A DNA stretch of 64,000 nucleotides. Origin: Mesorhizobium comanense. GTDB lineage: Bacteria > Pseudomonadota > Alphaproteobacteria > Rhizobiales > Rhizobiaceae. Made by a program: the position numbers and the translations under genes. The stretch covers positions 62,001 through 126,000 of the forward strand of contig NZ_SCNN01000017.1 in the NCBI RefSeq assembly GCF_005503535.1, read 5' to 3'. Of the stretch, positions 42,277 through 51,277 are shown piece after piece; the first letter of the stretch is position 1; each line of letters opens with the position of its first letter. The notes beneath the pieces are model-generated. The model had not been told where the DNA came from. It saw nothing but the letters and a program-made list of their open reading frames with translations, and made no database searches.

Positions 42277-43650
42277 CTAGGATGACGAAACGCGGGGTTG
42301 CGCCTGGGGGCGGTGCCCTGCCTGCGCCTTCGGCCGCCCCACCACCGGCCGATACAGCACCAGCGCGATCACCACGAACTTGGTCATCAGCGTCGTCTTC
42401 GACGCCAGGCTCTCCGAGGTGTTGAGCAGGATCAGCCAGCCCAGCATCAGAAGCCAGATGCCGGCATGGCAGCGGCGGGCGACTTCATGCATGAACAGCG
42501 CGAAGCCGACGAACAGCAGCAAGGTGAAGAAGGCGCCCTGATAGAGGACCATGCGGATGACAGGGTTCTCGATGCCCTGTTCCAGGCCGCTGATGCGGCG
42601 CAGGCTCTCGATGAGGTCGATGTCGGGCCCGACGATCACGTCGCGCCATTCCAGGTGGTTGAACAGTTCGAACATCTCGACGCGGGCATTGGCGCTGCCG
42701 GAATCCGAGACGAAGCGTTCGAGCAGCGCGTCGAAGAAGCCGTAGGACGCCGCCACAGCGATGGCCACCGGCACAAGCGCTGCAAGGATGAGGCCGAGCG
42801 CCGCGCCAAGCAGGTTGACGCGGCCCGTGCTCAAGCCGCGCAGGCCCTGGAGGAGCATGTAGCAGCCGCCGAGCACGATGGTCAGCACCATCGCCGAGCG
42901 GCCGCCGAAGGCGACGAGCGCCGCGCATTGCAGGCCGATCAGGCAAAGCCGCAGCGGCATGGACAGCGATCTCGAACCGGAAAGCAGCGCCAGCACATAG
43001 ATCGAGGTGACCGTGGCATTGGACAACGGATGGCCCTGGAGCGCGGTGGAGCGCAGATCGGTCATGAATGCCTCGCCGTCGAGGCGATAGGGAAAGATCA
43101 GCGTCTTGGTGGCGAACTCGAACAGCGCCAGCAGCGCGTTGGCGGTCATCACCACATGGATGACGGTTCGCAGCCGGGCGAAGGTCTTCTCGTCCCCCTC
43201 GGCGAGCATCATCACCAGCAGCGCCGGCGCCACGAAAGTGTCGATCATGCCGGCCATGCCGGGGCGCTGGCGCGCGATGACGACGACCAGCAGCACGATC
43301 GACATGACCGCCAGCAGCGCACTGGCCGGCCGCCGGTCGGCAATGGCGACCATGTAGCCGACCGGATTGCCGAAGGTGCAGGCGCGCCAGGCAAACACCA
43401 GCACGAGCAGATAGGTCGAGGGATGGATCTTGGTCGCGGGGTTGCCGGTCAGGCCGTCGTAATTATAGCCGACCAGCCACAGCATGCCGCCCGAGACGGC
43501 GAACAACAGCGCCACGACCCCGACCAGGCCGAAACCGGTCAGCCAGTCGATTGAGCTGCCCGAGCGCGCGGTGGCTTGACCGGCCCAGCCGGCTGCCGGG
43601 TTGGCGGCCTCCCGGGCGACGGTCCCCGTGGCGGCCCTGACGGTGGTCAT
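42277..43650 (-). CDS. EPS polymerase (Wzy/O-antigen-ligase-like)
   Basis: 457 residues from the ATG at 43650, one nt after the chain-length gene stop. Ten or more hydrophobic segments with a polar loop near residues 295-360 (ERFVSDSGSANARVEMFELF, NHLEWRDVIVGPDID) facing the periplasm, as in Wzy-like polymerases. GGRSAMVLTIVL matches the conserved segment before that loop in O-antigen-ligase-like proteins. It probably joins repeat units delivered by the flippase. Confidence 0.82.
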   Translation of the reverse strand: MTTVRAATGTVAREAANPAAGWAGQATARSGSSIDWLTGFGLVGVVALLFAVSGGMLWLVGYNYDGLTGNPATKIHPSTYLLVLVFAWRACTFGNPVGYMVAIADRRPASALLAVMSIVLLVVVIARQRPGMAGMIDTFVAPALLVMMLAEGDEKTFARLRTVIHVVMTANALLALFEFATKTLIFPYRLDGEAFMTDLRSTALQGHPLSNATVTSIYVLALLSGSRSLSMPLRLCLIGLQCAALVAFGGRSAMVLTIVLGGCYMLLQGLRGLSTGRVNLLGAALGLILAALVPVAIAVAASYGFFDALLERFVSDSGSANARVEMFELFNHLEWRDVIVGPDIDLIESLRRISGLEQGIENPVIRMVLYQGAFFTLLLFVGFALFMHEVARRCHAGIWLLMLGWLILLNTSESLASKTTLMTKFVVIALVLYRPVVGRPKAQAGHRPQAQPRVSSS

Positions 43651-43651
43651 G

Positions 43652-45817
43652 TCAGGCTGCCTCGTCGACCAGCAAGGCGCCGGTCGGCAACCGCCCCATG
43701 ACGGAGATCGCCTGCGAGGCAACCGTGACATCGCGCATCGGCGTCGAGTTCAGCGTCGCGACCATCACGATCTCGTCGACCATGGCGACCAGCGGCGAGG
43801 CGTTGAGATTGTCGGCCAGCGCGCCGCCGTCGACGACCACGAGGTCGAAATTGCGGCCCGCCTGCGCCAGCATGTGCTGCGTGAAGTAAATGCCCTGCGA
43901 CTCGGAAAAGACGGCCTTCTGCCGGCCCCGGCCCAGCACCGCGACACTGCTGCCGGGCGCGTGCTGGCTCACCGCTTCGAAGGCGTATTCGCCGCGCAGC
44001 ACGTCGAGCAGGCCCGGCTGCGGCTCCTTCTTGCCGCTGCCGGCATTGGTGTCGATGTAAAGCACGCGGCTGCCCCGCGCGGCGGCGGCATTGGCAAGCA
44101 GGCGCGCCACCCGGCCCCGGTGCGCCGCGTCCTCCGGTGGCGACGTCAGCAATATGGACGGCACCAGCGGCCAGTTCGGCGGACGCCGGCTGGAGGCGAA
44201 CAGGCGCCGCAGCGCCAACCCCGCGACCGCATCCGTCTTTTGCCCGGCCGCTGCGGCGGCGCGGCCGAAAGGCCACCAGCGGCGGCCGCCACCCGACTTC
44301 GCCGGCAGCACGCCGAACACCGGCGCGTCGATGGCCGATTGCATCTGCGCGCTGGAAAGCACGGTCGGCGAGGAATATTCCGCGATCAGCGCCAGCGCCG
44401 TGCCAAGTCCCAGCCCGCCGAAGAGGGCGCCGAACAGCAGCAGCGGCAAAGGCGGCCAGCTCTTCTTCAGCGCCGGCATCGCCTCGGAGATGATGCGCGC
44501 ATTGGTGCTGTCGACATTGATCTGCTCGCGCGTTTCCTGCGCGCGCTGCAGGTAGGTGGCATAGACCGAGCGCACCGCCTCCAGGTCCCGCTGCAATTCG
44601 CGCAGCCTGACGGAGGCCTGGTCGGTGTCGAGCGACTTGCTCTTCATGCCGGCGACCTTGGCCTCCAGTGCCTGCTGGTTGGCGAGCGCACGCTGGTAGT
44701 CGGCATCGGCCGCCGAGGCGATGCGGGCCAGCTCACGCCCGATGAGCGCGCGCGTGTCGCGCAATTGCTGCTGCGCCGCGATCAGCGCGGGGTGACGCGG
44801 TCCCAGCTGCGTGCCGAGCTGCGAGACCTGGTCGACAAGCGTCGCCTCCTGTGCCCGCAGGCTCGAAATCACCGACGAGCGCATGGCTTCCGAGGTCGCG
44901 TCCGGCGCGCCGCCGGAGCTGCGCAACTGGTCGACCTGCGCCTTGAGTGCGGCGGTGCGGCTTTGCGCGGCCGACAGCTGGGTGTTGATCTCGGTCAGTT
45001 CCTGGTCGCTGACAAGGTTGCCCGCCGCCATCACCATGTTGTTGGCGGACTTGTAGGCCTCGACGGCGTTCTCGGCCGCCTGCACCCGCTTGCGCTGTTC
45101 GTCGAGCCGCGCGGTGATGGAATCGGAAGCGTCGGTCGCCATCTTGGCGCGCGCGCTCCGCTGGTCGGCCAGATAGGCCTCTGCAACGGCCTGAGCCAGC
45201 ATCGCCGCCTTGTCGGCGCTCTTGGCGGTGACGATCACATCGAGCACCAGCACCTTGTCGGCGCGTTTCACCGCCAGCCGACGGCGCAGCGAATCGAGCG
45301 TCTTGCCGGTCTTGTCGGTTTCGGCCGAACCCGAGCCCAGCAGGCCGCCGAGCAGACGGCTCACCAACCCGCCCTGCCCGTTGAACTCCGGATCCTCGGT
45401 CAGGTTGGTGTCCTTGATCGCGCGCAGGAGCACGCCGCTCGACTGGACGACGGCAACCTGGCTCTCCACCATGGTGATGCCGCCGTCGGGCGGGACACGG
45501 CTGGGATTGACGTCGTTAGTGACCACCTGCAGGTCCTGCGGGTCGACGATGATTTCGGCCACCGAACTGTACAGCGCCGGCGTGAGCAATCCATAGGCAA
45601 GCGTCGCCAGCGTCAGCAGCGCGGCGGTGGCGAAGATCAGGAACCGGCGGCGCACCAATATGCGCTTGAGATCGCCCAGCTCGACACTGGAGCTGGCCTG
45701 CGACGGCATCGGCGTCGGCTCCGGGACATAGTGAATGACTTCCGGAGCTTTTTGTTGCGGCAACGAGAGCAGGGATGATTGCAAAGGTCGCTCCGACAAC
45801 ACTCCATGTGCCTGCAA
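43652..45817 (-). CDS. Polysaccharide co-polymerase with degenerate BY-kinase domain (ExoP/Wzc-like)
   Basis: 721 residues. Two transmembrane segments (about 55-75 and 445-465) flank a periplasmic Wzz domain with long coiled coils (residues 190-410) and PVLPL-like SWPPLPLLLFGALFGG at the second one. The cytoplasmic domain (about 530-721) has the fold of bacterial tyrosine kinases (RGSRVLYIDTNAG, FDLVVVDGGAL), but the Walker A P-loop is replaced by SPPEDAAHRGR and there is no Tyr-rich tail. Chain-length control is likely. Kinase activity is doubtful. First gene of the pair with the polymerase. Confidence 0.88.
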   Translation of the reverse strand: MQAHGVLSERPLQSSLLSLPQQKAPEVIHYVPEPTPMPSQASSSVELGDLKRILVRRRFLIFATAALLTLATLAYGLLTPALYSSVAEIIVDPQDLQVVTNDVNPSRVPPDGGITMVESQVAVVQSSGVLLRAIKDTNLTEDPEFNGQGGLVSRLLGGLLGSGSAETDKTGKTLDSLRRRLAVKRADKVLVLDVIVTAKSADKAAMLAQAVAEAYLADQRSARAKMATDASDSITARLDEQRKRVQAAENAVEAYKSANNMVMAAGNLVSDQELTEINTQLSAAQSRTAALKAQVDQLRSSGGAPDATSEAMRSSVISSLRAQEATLVDQVSQLGTQLGPRHPALIAAQQQLRDTRALIGRELARIASAADADYQRALANQQALEAKVAGMKSKSLDTDQASVRLRELQRDLEAVRSVYATYLQRAQETREQINVDSTNARIISEAMPALKKSWPPLPLLLFGALFGGLGLGTALALIAEYSSPTVLSSAQMQSAIDAPVFGVLPAKSGGGRRWWPFGRAAAAAGQKTDAVAGLALRRLFASSRRPPNWPLVPSILLTSPPEDAAHRGRVARLLANAAAARGSRVLYIDTNAGSGKKEPQPGLLDVLRGEYAFEAVSQHAPGSSVAVLGRGRQKAVFSESQGIYFTQHMLAQAGRNFDLVVVDGGALADNLNASPLVAMVDEIVMVATLNSTPMRDVTVASQAISVMGRLPTGALLVDEAA

Positions 45818-45897
45818 GTTAAAATTGCGGCTTCAACCCTAGCTATTCCTCCAACTGTTAAAACACTGTTAATTATGTTGGGAGCTCTTCTGATTTT

Positions 45898-45912
45898 TGG
45901 CACGGACTTTGC
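45898..45912 (+). promoter_or_regulatory. Sigma-54 (RpoN) promoter
   Basis: TGGCACGGACTTTGC is an exact match to TGGCACG-N4-TTGC, with GG at -24 and GC at -12. It points to the plus-strand gene starting at 46065, about 150 nt downstream, and is in the divergent gap with the chain-length gene. No enhancer-binding protein gene is adjacent. Confidence 0.75.
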
Positions 45913-46064
45913 GTAGTAAAGGCACGGGCGTGTTGATAAAGGCGCGAGCGGCGGGAGACGGATGGAAATGGGGCGAAACTTCACTTTACCCCATCCCCCG
46001 GGCATCTCCGATGCCCTGATTTCGGACACGAGACGGATTTCGAACACGACACGAGGGGTGCGAC

Positions 46065-47567
46065 ATGCGGGTGAGCCTGCGCCTGGACAGTGAATGCCTG
46101 CGTGAAATCCACCTGACGCTGCTCAAGCGCCTCTCGGTGCTGGCCGATGTCGAGGTGTCCGCCGATGCGAGGCTTGCGGCGGGCGGTGTCCCCGGCAATG
46201 CCGCGGCCCTGTTCCAGCTTGAAACGGTCATCCACGGCCTGCCAGCGGACGGCGCGGCAAGGCGCGTGCCCCTGTCGGCGCTCGCCCCGTACGCGGCGCG
46301 GCCGGCGGCGGCGCCCGACCTGGTGATCGACCTCTGCGGCGACGTCGCCCGCGACGGTGCGCGCGTCTGGCGCGTCACCTATGACGGCGCCGCCGGCGAA
46401 GCCGCCCTGCTGGCGACGATCCTCAACGGCCAGACCCCGGTCGCCCGCATCGAAGAAAATGGCGCCGTTATCGCCGAGGGGCGCCTCGGCACCGAATATG
46501 GCGGCGTCGCCCTCGCCTCCTTCCAGGACATGCTGGCGCGCACGGCAAGCCTCGTCGTCGCGGCCGTGACCGGCGCGGCGCGCGCCCCCCTGCCCGTGTT
46601 GCCTGAACCGGCGCGGCCCGACGGCCCGCCGGCCATGCCCTCCGGCGTCAAGCTCGGCATCAGGGCCGGCAAGGCGCTGGCGCGGCGCATCGTCCAGAAG
46701 ATCTACCATCTCTGCTACAACGCCCCGCACTGGAAAGTCGGCTGGCGCCGGACCGAAGGCCGCGACCTCTACGACCTGCGCGCCCATCCGGCGGCGGGCT
46801 GGCAGGATCTGCCCGATGACGGCAGCCGCTTCTACGCCGACCCGTTCCCGCTGCTTTACCGGGGACAGGTCACCCTGTTCGTCGAGGACTATATACACCG
46901 CACCGGCAAGGCCATCCTGTCGGCGGTGCCGTTCGGCCCGTCGGGGCCGCTCGGACGCCCCGAACCGGTGCTCGAACTGCCCTACCACCTGTCCTATCCG
47001 TTCGTGTTCGAGCGCGACGGCGAAGTCTGGATGGTGCCCGAAAGCTGCGCCAACCGCACGGTCGACCTCTACCGCGCCACTGCTTTCCCGGGCGGATGGG
47101 TCAAGGAAGCGACGCTTATCTCCGATATCGTGGCCAGCGACGCCACGCTGGTCGAGCATGGCGGGCGCTGGTGGCTGTTCGCCACCGTGCGCGACGGCGG
47201 CGGCGCCTTCTCCGACGCGCTGCATCTGTGGTCGGCGCCGGACTTTCGCGGACCGTGGACGCCACATCCCGCAAATCCCGTGCTGGTCGACATCGCCTCG
47301 GCGCGTCCGGCGGGGCGCATGGTCGAACGCAACGGCCAGTTGCTGCGCCCCGTGCAGGACTGCCGCAGGAGCTATGGCGCCGCGCTCGGCATCGCACGCG
47401 TCACTCACCTTGATTTGACTGGCATGGAGCAGGTCGTGGAGACCATCTTAACGCCTGGCGCATTATGGAATGGGCGCAAGCTGCACACGCTCAACGAGGC
47501 GGGCGGCCTGGAATTCATCGACGGCTCGGCGATCGCGCCGCGCTGGAAACAACGGCCCGGCCGTTAA
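46065..47567 (+). CDS. Formyltransferase-like/beta-propeller sugar-transferase-type protein
   Basis: 500 residues. The N-terminal ~190 residues resemble a truncated formyltransferase-like Rossmann domain (DLVIDLCGDVARDG, GAAGEAALLATILNGQTPVA). Residues 215-500 form a five-bladed GH43-like propeller: FYADPFPLLYRGQVTLFVED, LPYHLSYPFVFERDGEVWMV, PESCANRTVDLYRA, WWLFATVRDGGGAF, GQLLRPVQDCRRSYG. The propeller resembles the glucosamine inositolphosphorylceramide transferase family. A transfer or modification role in EPS synthesis is inferred. Preceded by the sigma-54 promoter. Confidence 0.78.
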   Translation: MRVSLRLDSECLREIHLTLLKRLSVLADVEVSADARLAAGGVPGNAAALFQLETVIHGLPADGAARRVPLSALAPYAARPAAAPDLVIDLCGDVARDGARVWRVTYDGAAGEAALLATILNGQTPVARIEENGAVIAEGRLGTEYGGVALASFQDMLARTASLVVAAVTGAARAPLPVLPEPARPDGPPAMPSGVKLGIRAGKALARRIVQKIYHLCYNAPHWKVGWRRTEGRDLYDLRAHPAAGWQDLPDDGSRFYADPFPLLYRGQVTLFVEDYIHRTGKAILSAVPFGPSGPLGRPEPVLELPYHLSYPFVFERDGEVWMVPESCANRTVDLYRATAFPGGWVKEATLISDIVASDATLVEHGGRWWLFATVRDGGGAFSDALHLWSAPDFRGPWTPHPANPVLVDIASARPAGRMVERNGQLLRPVQDCRRSYGAALGIARVTHLDLTGMEQVVETILTPGALWNGRKLHTLNEAGGLEFIDGSAIAPRWKQRPGR

Positions 47568-47662
47568 GGTAAACAAGTGTTACTACCGGGTGCGCGCATG
47601 GGTTGCTTGAGGTTGATAAAGGGCTGGAAGATAGTTTCCACCACAGATTGTGGAGAGAAACA

Positions 47663-48871
47663 ATGACCAGCAGAAAGGGTAACGACATGACTACCGCCGC
47701 GGCTGGCCAGGCCGAAGTCGACGTGGCGATCATTGGCGCCGGAATGGCCGGCATCACGTTGGCAACGGTGTTGGGAAACGCCGGCCGCAAGGTGGCACTC
47801 ATCGATCCGCACCGCATCCATCACGATGAATTCCGGGCCGAGAAGATCGGCATGAGCCAGATGCGGCTGTTCGAGAAACTTGGCCTCGACAAGATGCTCA
47901 TGCCTCTGGTCACCCCTTTCACGGACATTCATGTGTTCCGCCTCGGCCAGTACTTCGCGTTTGAAAAGAAGTGGGAATACGCATTCTCCTATGGCGAGCT
48001 GATCAACGGCATGCGCGATGCCTTGCCGCCCCAGGTGCCGCTGACGGTCGGCAAGGTAACCGAGGTCTCGACCGGACCGGACCGGCAGCGCCTGGTGCTG
48101 GCCGACGGCGCCGTCATCGACGCGCGCTTGCTGGTGGTAGCCACCGGCTACAGCGAAGCGATACGGCGCGCCATCGGCGTCGAACGCGTCGAACTGTCGA
48201 AGGCGCATTCGCTGTCGATGGGATTCGACCTCGCGATTGCCCCGCAGGACTGCGCCTATCGGTCCGTCACCTCCTACGGCAAGCGGGCGTCCGACCGCAT
48301 CGCCTATCTCAGCGTCTTTCCCATCGGCAACAGGATGCGGGCGAACATGTTCGTCTATCGCACCGTCGCCGATCAATGGACACGGGATTTCCGTGACAAT
48401 CCGCAGAAGATGCTTTGTGAACTCATGCCCGAGATCGCGGCGCAATGCGGCAATTTCGAAGTGGCAAGCCCCGTCGAGGTACGGCAGGTCAGTCTGACCT
48501 CGACCAAGGGCCATCGCCGCGACGGGGTCGTCTTCATTGGCGACGCCTTCGTGACGACATGCCCGACGCCGGGCGTCGGCATCGGGCGGGTCATGGTCGA
48601 TGTCGATCAGCTCTGCTCGGTCCACATTCCGCGCTGGCTGGAAACGCCAGGCATGACGGCAGACAAGATCAACGCCTTCTACGACGACCCGATCAAGGTC
48701 GCTTCGGATGAGGAAGGCATGCGCGTGAGCGTCTACGCCAAGCGCATCACCACCGAGACCGGACTGGAATGGCGCGTAAGGCGCCTGCGCAACAACACCG
48801 CGCGCCAGCTGATGATCATCGGGCGCAAGGTGCGCCATCTGGGATTGCGGCGGGAGCCCGGAATGGCGTGA
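47663..48871 (+). CDS. FAD-dependent monooxygenase/halogenase-like protein
   Basis: 402 residues from the ATG at 47663, with GTGGAGAG 7 nt upstream. The next ATG at 47687 is possible. FAD-binding Rossmann motif AIIGAGMAGITLATVLGNAG with DPH at the end of the second strand, ATGY, and the second FAD motif VVFIGDAFVTTCPTPGVGIG. It belongs to the PheA/UbiH-like fold. Substrate unknown. It follows the propeller gene by about 95 nt on the same strand, so it may belong to the sigma-54-driven unit, perhaps oxidising a lipid carrier or sugar. Confidence 0.85.
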   Translation: MTSRKGNDMTTAAAGQAEVDVAIIGAGMAGITLATVLGNAGRKVALIDPHRIHHDEFRAEKIGMSQMRLFEKLGLDKMLMPLVTPFTDIHVFRLGQYFAFEKKWEYAFSYGELINGMRDALPPQVPLTVGKVTEVSTGPDRQRLVLADGAVIDARLLVVATGYSEAIRRAIGVERVELSKAHSLSMGFDLAIAPQDCAYRSVTSYGKRASDRIAYLSVFPIGNRMRANMFVYRTVADQWTRDFRDNPQKMLCELMPEIAAQCGNFEVASPVEVRQVSLTSTKGHRRDGVVFIGDAFVTTCPTPGVGIGRVMVDVDQLCSVHIPRWLETPGMTADKINAFYDDPIKVASDEEGMRVSVYAKRITTETGLEWRVRRLRNNTARQLMIIGRKVRHLGLRREPGMA

Positions 48872-48911
48872 GGGTCCTCCCACTCTCTCGCGCCGTCGAA
48901 GGCAGAGGCGT

Positions 48912-48944
48912 CTTCCCTTCTCCTTTCCCCGGGGAGAAGGGAAG
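48912..48944. repeat. Hairpin CTTCCCTTCTCC...GGAGAAGGGAAG
   Basis: CTTCCCTTCTCC pairs with GGAGAAGGGAAG around TTTCCCCGG. No T run follows. May still act to end the FAD-gene transcript. Confidence 0.5.
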
Positions 48945-49054
48945 CGCTCGCCGTTAGGGCGGGCGCTGGACGGTCTGACAGGCGGACATTACCAAAGCAA
49001 AAGGCGCGATCGACAGACCGCGCCTCGCATTTTGTCAGGACTATGCCGGAACGC

Positions 49055-49144
49055 TCAGGGCGGCGGCTTGCTGCCCAAGGGAGCCGCCGTAACGACCGAC
49101 AGCCGCTGGCGCTTCTGCCAGCTTGGCTTCTCGTATTTCTTCAC
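49055..49144 (-). CDS. Micropeptide, RiPP-leader-like family, copy 5
   Basis: 29 residues from a GTG at 49144 with GGAGGG 8 nt upstream. Leader reads MKKYEKPSW, then QRLSVVTA, with one residue fewer before Tyr than the other copies and Trp in place of the second conserved Leu. The tail APLGSKPPP is Pro-rich with no Cys or acid. The leader is closest to copy 1. TTGACA lies 54 nt upstream. Between the FAD enzyme gene and the sugar catabolism cluster. Confidence 0.68.
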   Translation of the reverse strand: MKKYEKPSWQKRQRLSVVTAAPLGSKPPP

Positions 49145-49198
49145 CGGATATGCCCTCCGCATTGGATACCGCGCCAGAAGAACTGCTTCGTTGCCGGC

Positions 49199-49204
49199 TG
49201 TCAA
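49199..49204 (-). promoter_or_regulatory. TTGACA -35 element before micropeptide copy 5
   Basis: TTGACAGCCGGCAACGAAG on the minus strand, ending 54 nt before the GTG. The GCCGGC-AACGAAG stretch also follows the TTGACA at copy 1. Confidence 0.45.
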
Positions 49205-49349
49205 TTGTGACAGGATGGTTGCGCACGGCTTCGTGAACAGACCGCCATGGGCGCAGGCCCGTGCAGGATCCGGGTTCCTAGCCATGGAAGGGGCTACACT
49301 ATGCACACATCTTGTGTGAATGGCTTGGCTGGTCAGGGTGGGGCTTGAT

Positions 49350-49527
49350 TGCGATGTGGTTCCCCCAATCCGTCGCTGCTTCGCAGCGCCACCTTTCCCC
49401 CCTCCGGAGGGAAAGGAAGGGAGCCTTGCTGGATGAGTGTTGACGGCAAAAAAGCCTGGCGCCTTTCCTCTCCCCCGTCGATCGGGGGAGAGGTGTCGAG
49501 CGAAGCTCGACGGAGTGGGGGTCGACC
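49350..49527. repeat. 185-bp intergenic repeat element, reverse copy
   Basis: Begins TGTGGTTCCCCCAATCCGTC and contains CTCCCCCGTCGATCGGGGGAG. It ends at GACGGAGTGGGGGTCGACC. Reverse complement of 41352-41542 and 58156-58342, with about 85-90% agreement by eye. Confidence 0.85.
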
Positions 49528-49644
49528 GGCTCGGCATGGACAATGCATGCGCCAAGCGGCCATGAACACTATCGCCAAAGACCAGATGCTTGGAAATACG
49601 CGCATGCCGTAGCGCTTCGCGAGGCGAAGAAGCCCGCCACCTCC

Positions 49645-50499
49645 TCACCCCAATTGCAGCCCAGCCTTCCTGGCTTCCTCGCGCAGGAACGGCAACCCTA
49701 CCCCAATCACATCGTCGGGATTCTCCGCCACAGGCCGCCACACGGCGAGCCCGCCGGCGATGTCGGCATCGACATGGTTCATGCTTTCCAGCGTGATGGC
49801 GCCGGTGTAGCCGATCTCGGCTATCGCTTTCATGCAGGCCGCCCAGTCGAGCATGCCGCGCCCGGGCACGCCGCGATTGGCTTCCGAGACGTGGACATAG
49901 CCGAGATAGGGCGCCGCCGCCTTGAAGCCGGCGTCAAAGCTCTCCTCCTCGATATGCATGTGATAGGTGTCGAGATGGATGAAGACGTTGTCGGCGCCGA
50001 CGCGTTCGATGATGTTGGCCGCATCGATGCCCCGGTTGATCAGATGCGTCTCGTAACGGTTGCAGGGCTCGATGCCGAGCTTCAACCCGTGCGCCCTGGC
50101 GGCCTTCGCTGCCCGCGCCAGGAAGCGGCACATGCCGTCGATTTCCCCTTCCGTCGGCGCGCGTCCTGATGTCTTGCCGATCGTGCCGTAGGTGACGCCG
50201 CCAAGGGCCGCACTTCCCACCGCTTCACAGACGCCGAAGGCCGGCTCGAGAAAGGCCAGCGCCTCGTCGGGGCGCGCCACCACGTCGAGTGAGGCCGGCA
50301 GGCCAAGCGACGGAATAAGCTCGACATTCCACCGCCCGGCGAAAGCGCGTGTGCGCAAAGTGTCGATCTCTTCCGGGCGCAGCAGCGGGATTTCGAGCAG
50401 GCCGATGCCGAGCCCCTTCAGCCGTTCCATCTGCGGCTCGATCAGGTCGAGGTCCCAGACCGGCGCGATGGCGAAAGTGTGCAGTCCAAAGATGTTCAT
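49645..50499 (-). CDS. Sugar 3-epimerase/isomerase, xylose-isomerase-like TIM barrel
   Basis: 284 residues. AP-endonuclease-2/xylose-isomerase-like barrel with the metal ligands Glu in LGIEPCNRYETH, Asp and His in FIHLDTYHMHIEE, His in GYVHVSEAN and Glu in ITLESMN, the arrangement of D-tagatose/D-psicose 3-epimerases. One nt separates it from the ABC ATPase gene, so it is the catabolic member of the operon. The exact sugar is unknown. Confidence 0.87.
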   Translation of the reverse strand: MNIFGLHTFAIAPVWDLDLIEPQMERLKGLGIGLLEIPLLRPEEIDTLRTRAFAGRWNVELIPSLGLPASLDVVARPDEALAFLEPAFGVCEAVGSAALGGVTYGTIGKTSGRAPTEGEIDGMCRFLARAAKAARAHGLKLGIEPCNRYETHLINRGIDAANIIERVGADNVFIHLDTYHMHIEEESFDAGFKAAAPYLGYVHVSEANRGVPGRGMLDWAACMKAIAEIGYTGAITLESMNHVDADIAGGLAVWRPVAENPDDVIGVGLPFLREEARKAGLQLG

Positions 50500-50500
50500 C

Positions 50501-51277
50501 TCAGCCTCTCTGTTCGTGCGCCGCCGCGGCGCTGGTGTCGCCGCCGCCGACGATGCGGCCGACGACTTCGTTCATGTTGGTTCTGGCGGTGGTGAGATTG
50601 GCCTCGGCCCGGCCGTGGCGCAGCACCACGATGCGATCGGTCACCGCCAGCACGTCATTCAGCCGGTGCGAGATCAGGATGACGGCGATGCCTTCCGACT
50701 TCAGCCGGCGGATGAGGTCGAGCACGCTCTGCACCTCGCGCACGGCAAGGGCGGCCGTCGGCTCGTCCATGATGACCAGCTTGGGGTTGAAGGTCAGCGC
50801 ACGCGCGATCGCCACGGTCTGCTGCTGGCCGCCCGAGAACGAGCCGACCGAGCGGTTGATCGACGGCAGATGCGCGCCCAGCCGCTCGATCATCTTCTGC
50901 GCCTGCCGGTCCATCTCGGCCTTGTCGACGAAACCGGGAATGAGACCGAACAGCTTCTTCACCGGCTCGCGGCCGAGGAAGATGTTGGCGGCCACGTCCT
51001 GCTGCTTTGCCAGCGAGAGGTCCTGGTAGATCATCTCGATGCCGAGCCTTCGCCGCTGGCCCGGGTCGAGCGGCAGGATGTCCTTTCCGTCGAGCTGGAT
51101 CGAGCCTGAATCGGCGCGATAAATGCCGGTGATGGTCTTCATCAGCGTCGACTTGCCGGCGCCATTGTCACCGACCAGGCCGATCACCTCGCCGGCCTCG
51201 ACACTGAGGTCGACGCCATGCAGCACGTCGACCGCGCCAAAACTCTTGCGGATGCCTTGCAGGCTGAGGAGCGTCAT
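50501..51277 (-). CDS. Ribose/allose-type sugar ABC transporter ATPase
   Basis: 258 residues, a single ATPase domain rather than the double domain of RbsA. Walker A GDNGAGKST near residue 38, Q-loop YQDLSLAKQQDV, signature SFSGGQQQT, Walker B LVIMDEPTAALAV, and ISHRLNDVL H-loop. Overlaps the permease gene by 4 nt. Powers the importer with the permease and binding protein upstream. Confidence 0.92.
   Translation of the reverse strand: MTLLSLQGIRKSFGAVDVLHGVDLSVEAGEVIGLVGDNGAGKSTLMKTITGIYRADSGSIQLDGKDILPLDPGQRRRLGIEMIYQDLSLAKQQDVAANIFLGREPVKKLFGLIPGFVDKAEMDRQAQKMIERLGAHLPSINRSVGSFSGGQQQTVAIARALTFNPKLVIMDEPTAALAVREVQSVLDLIRRLKSEGIAVILISHRLNDVLAVTDRIVVLRHGRAEANLTTARTNMNEVVGRIVGGGDTSAAAAHEQRG

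Noticed and set aside
43601..45778. Long open frame antisense to the chain-length gene
   Set aside because: Low-complexity Arg/His/Gln-rich product and no ribosome-binding site. The opposite strand encodes a clear Wzz/kinase-like protein.
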